DNA of 6,882 nucleotides from JABMRF01 sp964434235. Its GTDB lineage: Bacteria > Patescibacteriota > Patescibacteriia > UBA11705 > JABHMO01. Location: NCBI GenBank assembly GCA_964434235.1, contig CAYSUN010000046.1:1-6882 (forward strand), given 5' to 3'. The notes beneath the pieces were generated by a model. That model made no database searches and had not been told where the DNA came from. It saw only the letters and a program-made list of their open reading frames with translations. The translations under genes were made by a program, and so were the position numbers. Numbering within the stretch: position 1 is the stretch's first letter; each line of letters opens with the position of its first letter. Positions 5,206-6,882 of this stretch are shown here, one piece after another.

Positions 5206-6156
5206 TTAAATTCCGTGATATTTTTTATAAACGTCACTTAATTTTTTATTGGTAACATGAGTATAAATTTGCGTAGTTGAAATATCACTATGACCAAGGA
5301 ATTCTTGAACCAAGCGTAAATCAACGCCGTTCATTAGTAAATCTGTAGCAAATGAGTGACGCAAAGTATGAGGAGTTGTTTTTATTGATAAACCAGATAA
5401 CTTCACATATTTCTTAACAATTCTCTCAACTGAACGTGTACTTAAACGACGAGTCGTAGCTTTGTTTTTTATTGACGAATAATTTAGAAATAATGGTTTT
5501 TCCAAATCTTCACGTAAATTCAAATAATCCTTAATTGCAGTTAAAGCCCTAATTGAAAAATAAACTGTTCTTGTTTTATTGCCTTTGCCTTTTATTTGCA
5601 ATTCAAAAACCTGAGAAATATTTTTTAAACTAACATCTTCAATATTCAACTTAACTAATTCTGACACTCGCATGCCAGTGGAAAATAAAGTTTCCAAAAT
5701 AGCCTTGTCTCTAAGTGATGCTAAATCTTTACCAACAGGAGAATCAAGCAACTTTTTCACTTTTTCTAATGAAAGAAAATGCACAGAAGGATTTTTTTCT
5801 TGCTTAGACAATTCAATTTTTTCAGGAGGAAGTGAAAGTATATCTTTTTTTACAAAATATCCGAGCAATGAGCGTAAAGCAATTAAATAAAAATTTTGAG
5901 TTTTTTTTGATAAAGAATTTTTTGTTTGTCGAGAAATAGTTTGTCGAGAAAGAAAAACTCTATAACGCCAAATTAATTCTGAGGTAATCTGGTGGGGGAG
6001 TAAATTTTCAATATTCTCTTTTTTTAACCAATTTTGAAAACGATCCAAAAAACGAGCATAATTTTCTTGAGTTTTTTTACTTAAACCTTTTTCAACATCA
6101 ACGTAATCAAGAAAATCGAGAATTTGTTTTGAGATAGGGAGGTTTGACTTTTGCAT
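5206..6156 (-). CDS. XerC/XerD-type tyrosine recombinase
   Basis: This site-specific recombinase of the Xer family resolves chromosome dimers at dif, or serves as an integrase; the sequence cannot separate XerC from XerD. The protein is 316 residues from ATG 6156, against about 300 for E. coli XerC/XerD. The N-terminal SAM-like core-binding domain covers about 8-105 (FLDYVDVEKGLSKKTQENY). The catalytic domain covers about 125-310 with a full set of residues: R163 (TGMRVSEL), K191 (KGKGNK), H263 and R266 (TPHTLRHSFA), H289 (LGHSDISTT) and the nucleophile Y298 (IYTH). The tail continues to KKYHGI, like XerD. In-frame starts at ATG 6192 and GTG 6213 would add 12 or 19 residues (MRHNIYLLLNIH...) not expected in the family. 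The GTG coincides with the predicted mRNA start. Chromosomal context is otherwise unlinked; the nearby hairpin element is probably unrelated. Confidence 0.94.
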   Translation of the reverse strand: MQKSNLPISKQILDFLDYVDVEKGLSKKTQENYARFLDRFQNWLKKENIENLLPHQITSELIWRYRVFLSRQTISRQTKNSLSKKTQNFYLIALRSLLGYFVKKDILSLPPEKIELSKQEKNPSVHFLSLEKVKKLLDSPVGKDLASLRDKAILETLFSTGMRVSELVKLNIEDVSLKNISQVFELQIKGKGNKTRTVYFSIRALTAIKDYLNLREDLEKPLFLNYSSIKNKATTRRLSTRSVERIVKKYVKLSGLSIKTTPHTLRHSFATDLLMNGVDLRLVQEFLGHSDISTTQIYTHVTNKKLSDVYKKYHGI

Positions 6157-6219
6157 ATGAATATTTAGAAGTAAATAGATATTGTGTCGCATAATACTAA
6201 TTAAGAGATGCACATTAAA

Positions 6220-6248
6220 AATATATCACACAGATATTTATTAATCAA
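6220..6248 (-). promoter_or_regulatory. Promoter of the xer gene
   Basis: On the minus strand TTGATT (plus-strand 6243-6248), a 17-base spacer and TATATT (6220-6225) match the sigma-70 pattern at 9 of 12 positions. Transcription would start near 6213, giving a leader of about 57 bases to ATG 6156, or a leaderless message if GTG 6213 is used. Confidence 0.55.
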
Positions 6249-6770
6249 GAATACAATTCATACAGTTTACATTGATCTAACTATTAAGGAATAACTACGA
6301 CTAACCTAAAAATCATATTTACTATATATAACCATAAGCAATCTAATGTACATATACTATATAGATAAATGACTACTATACCTACACATAAACTAGCTGT
6401 AAATTGCTTAATATTTTAGGGGTTCAGAAAATTTAAATACGTTACAGGTGTATTCACCTTAAGGGTAAAATAGTACCTCTTAGAACGCAATTTTAAGCTT
6501 CGTTTTTTATCTAAATTTAGCCAAGACTTTAAGGTCTATACAAGCCCCAAATAGGGTAGATTCTTACCTTAATTTAGGTAATATTATGATTCATTAATTG
6601 CCAAATTACTAACACTAATCAGAATAAACCAAAAAACAAAGTAAGAAAATCCAAAATATAATTTCAAAAAATATTTTTAAAACTTACTCCGTAAATTATG
6701 AAAAAATTTAAATATTTTTTTATCCCCTGTTTTTGCATTTCTTATAAATTAATTAAATATTCACTCACTT
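6249..6770. other. Gene-free AT-rich region
   Basis: No open frame longer than a few tens of codons is present, and no tRNA-like or other recognisable RNA is seen. Small inverted repeats occur: AGGTG/CACCT around TATT at 6446-6459, TTACCT/AGGTAA at 6564-6581, and TAAGCAAT (6335-6342) with ATTGCTTA (6403-6410). The heptamer ACCTTAA occurs at 6456 and 6566 on the plus strand and at 6529-6535 on the minus strand. These may be chance in such AT-rich DNA or the upstream flank of the mobile element at the right edge. Confidence 0.55.
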
Positions 6771-6827
6771 CCCACTTTATAATTTATTAAACTTTATGTG
6801 TCGTAAAATTATAGACTATAAAGCGGG
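6771..6827. repeat. 11-bp imperfect inverted repeat before the terminal hairpin
   Basis: CCCACTTTATA (6771-6781) is the reverse complement of TATAAAGCGGG (6817-6827) at 10 of 11 positions, with 35 bases between. The right arm ends 5 bases before the hairpin at 6833, so it may mark the edge of the same element. Confidence 0.45.
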
Positions 6828-6832
6828 AATGA

Positions 6833-6882
6833 AAACCACCAGCTATACAGCTGGTGGTTTCTATCTTTCCGGCTCAAAGCCG
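6833..6882. mobile_element. Hairpin doublet, probable IS200/IS605 or REP-type end
   Basis: AAACCACCAGCT (6833-6844) and AGCTGGTGGTTT (6849-6860) form a perfect 12-bp stem with a 4-base loop (ATAC). Nine bases later CGGCT and AGCCG form a 5-bp stem with loop CAA (6870-6882), cut by the window edge. The preceding bases are GGGAATGA. From family knowledge, subterminal hairpins beside a short G-rich guide are the recognition structures of Y1 (HUH) transposases in IS200/IS605 elements and in REP units served by RAYT proteins. No transposase is visible, so it would have to lie to the right, or this is a non-autonomous copy. A plain terminator is less likely because no gene ends here and the T-run is broken. 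Confidence 0.55.

Noticed and set aside
5672..5890. Plus-strand open frame of 72 codons inside xer
   Set aside because: It is antisense to the recombinase catalytic domain with no supporting signal.
6369..6419. Short frame of 16 codons starting ATGACTACTATA
   Set aside because: Too short, no ribosome site and no promoter at suitable distance.
6833..6861. Ordinary rho-independent terminator
   Set aside because: No gene ends upstream on the plus strand within 650 bases, the T-run after the stem is only three bases, and a second hairpin follows directly.

Overview
The window looks like a piece of an AT-rich bacterial genome, most likely a member of the Candidate Phyla Radiation (Patescibacteria). 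This is an inference from four things. The core genes are about one third G+C. Intergenic DNA is full of short degenerate repeats and CCTGCCT/AGGCAGG palindromes. Two genes have promoters so close to the ATG that their mRNAs should be leaderless. All five complete genes end in TAA. No rRNA, tRNA or CRISPR array is visible.

Layout, left to right. Positions 1-551 hold the 5' part of a minus-strand gene of unknown function that runs off the left edge. It is more than 50% G+C, unlike everything to its right. Positions 564-1130 are gene-free, very AT-rich and repetitive: an octamer tandem array, heptamer direct repeats and a G+C-rich palindrome. Then come gltX (glutamyl-tRNA synthetase, 1131-2666) with a hairpin terminator, a nested palindrome (2748-2796), and a secreted coiled-coil M23 (LytM-type) murein peptidase (2876-4084). 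Next is a convergent unknown gene (4172-4639, minus). It diverges from a small SprT/YgjP-like zinc metalloprotease (4768-5145), which in turn converges on a XerC/XerD-type tyrosine recombinase (5206-6156, minus). The last 670 bases hold no convincing gene. They end in a pair of hairpins that resemble the terminal structures of IS200/IS605 elements or REP sequences mobilised by Y1 transposases.

The complete genes appear to be separate transcription units rather than an operon: each boundary is a terminator or a divergent promoter pair. Functions are mixed and mostly housekeeping: translation (gltX), cell-wall remodelling at division (M23 peptidase) and chromosome dimer resolution or site-specific recombination (Xer). 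The metalloprotease and two orphans have no assigned pathway. The clearest unusual signals are (1) the split between leaderless housekeeping genes and Shine-Dalgarno-led orphan genes, (2) palindromic units nested inside other repeats, (3) the sharp compositional break near position 565, and (4) the hairpin doublet at the right edge. I did not find a convincing new multi-gene system.
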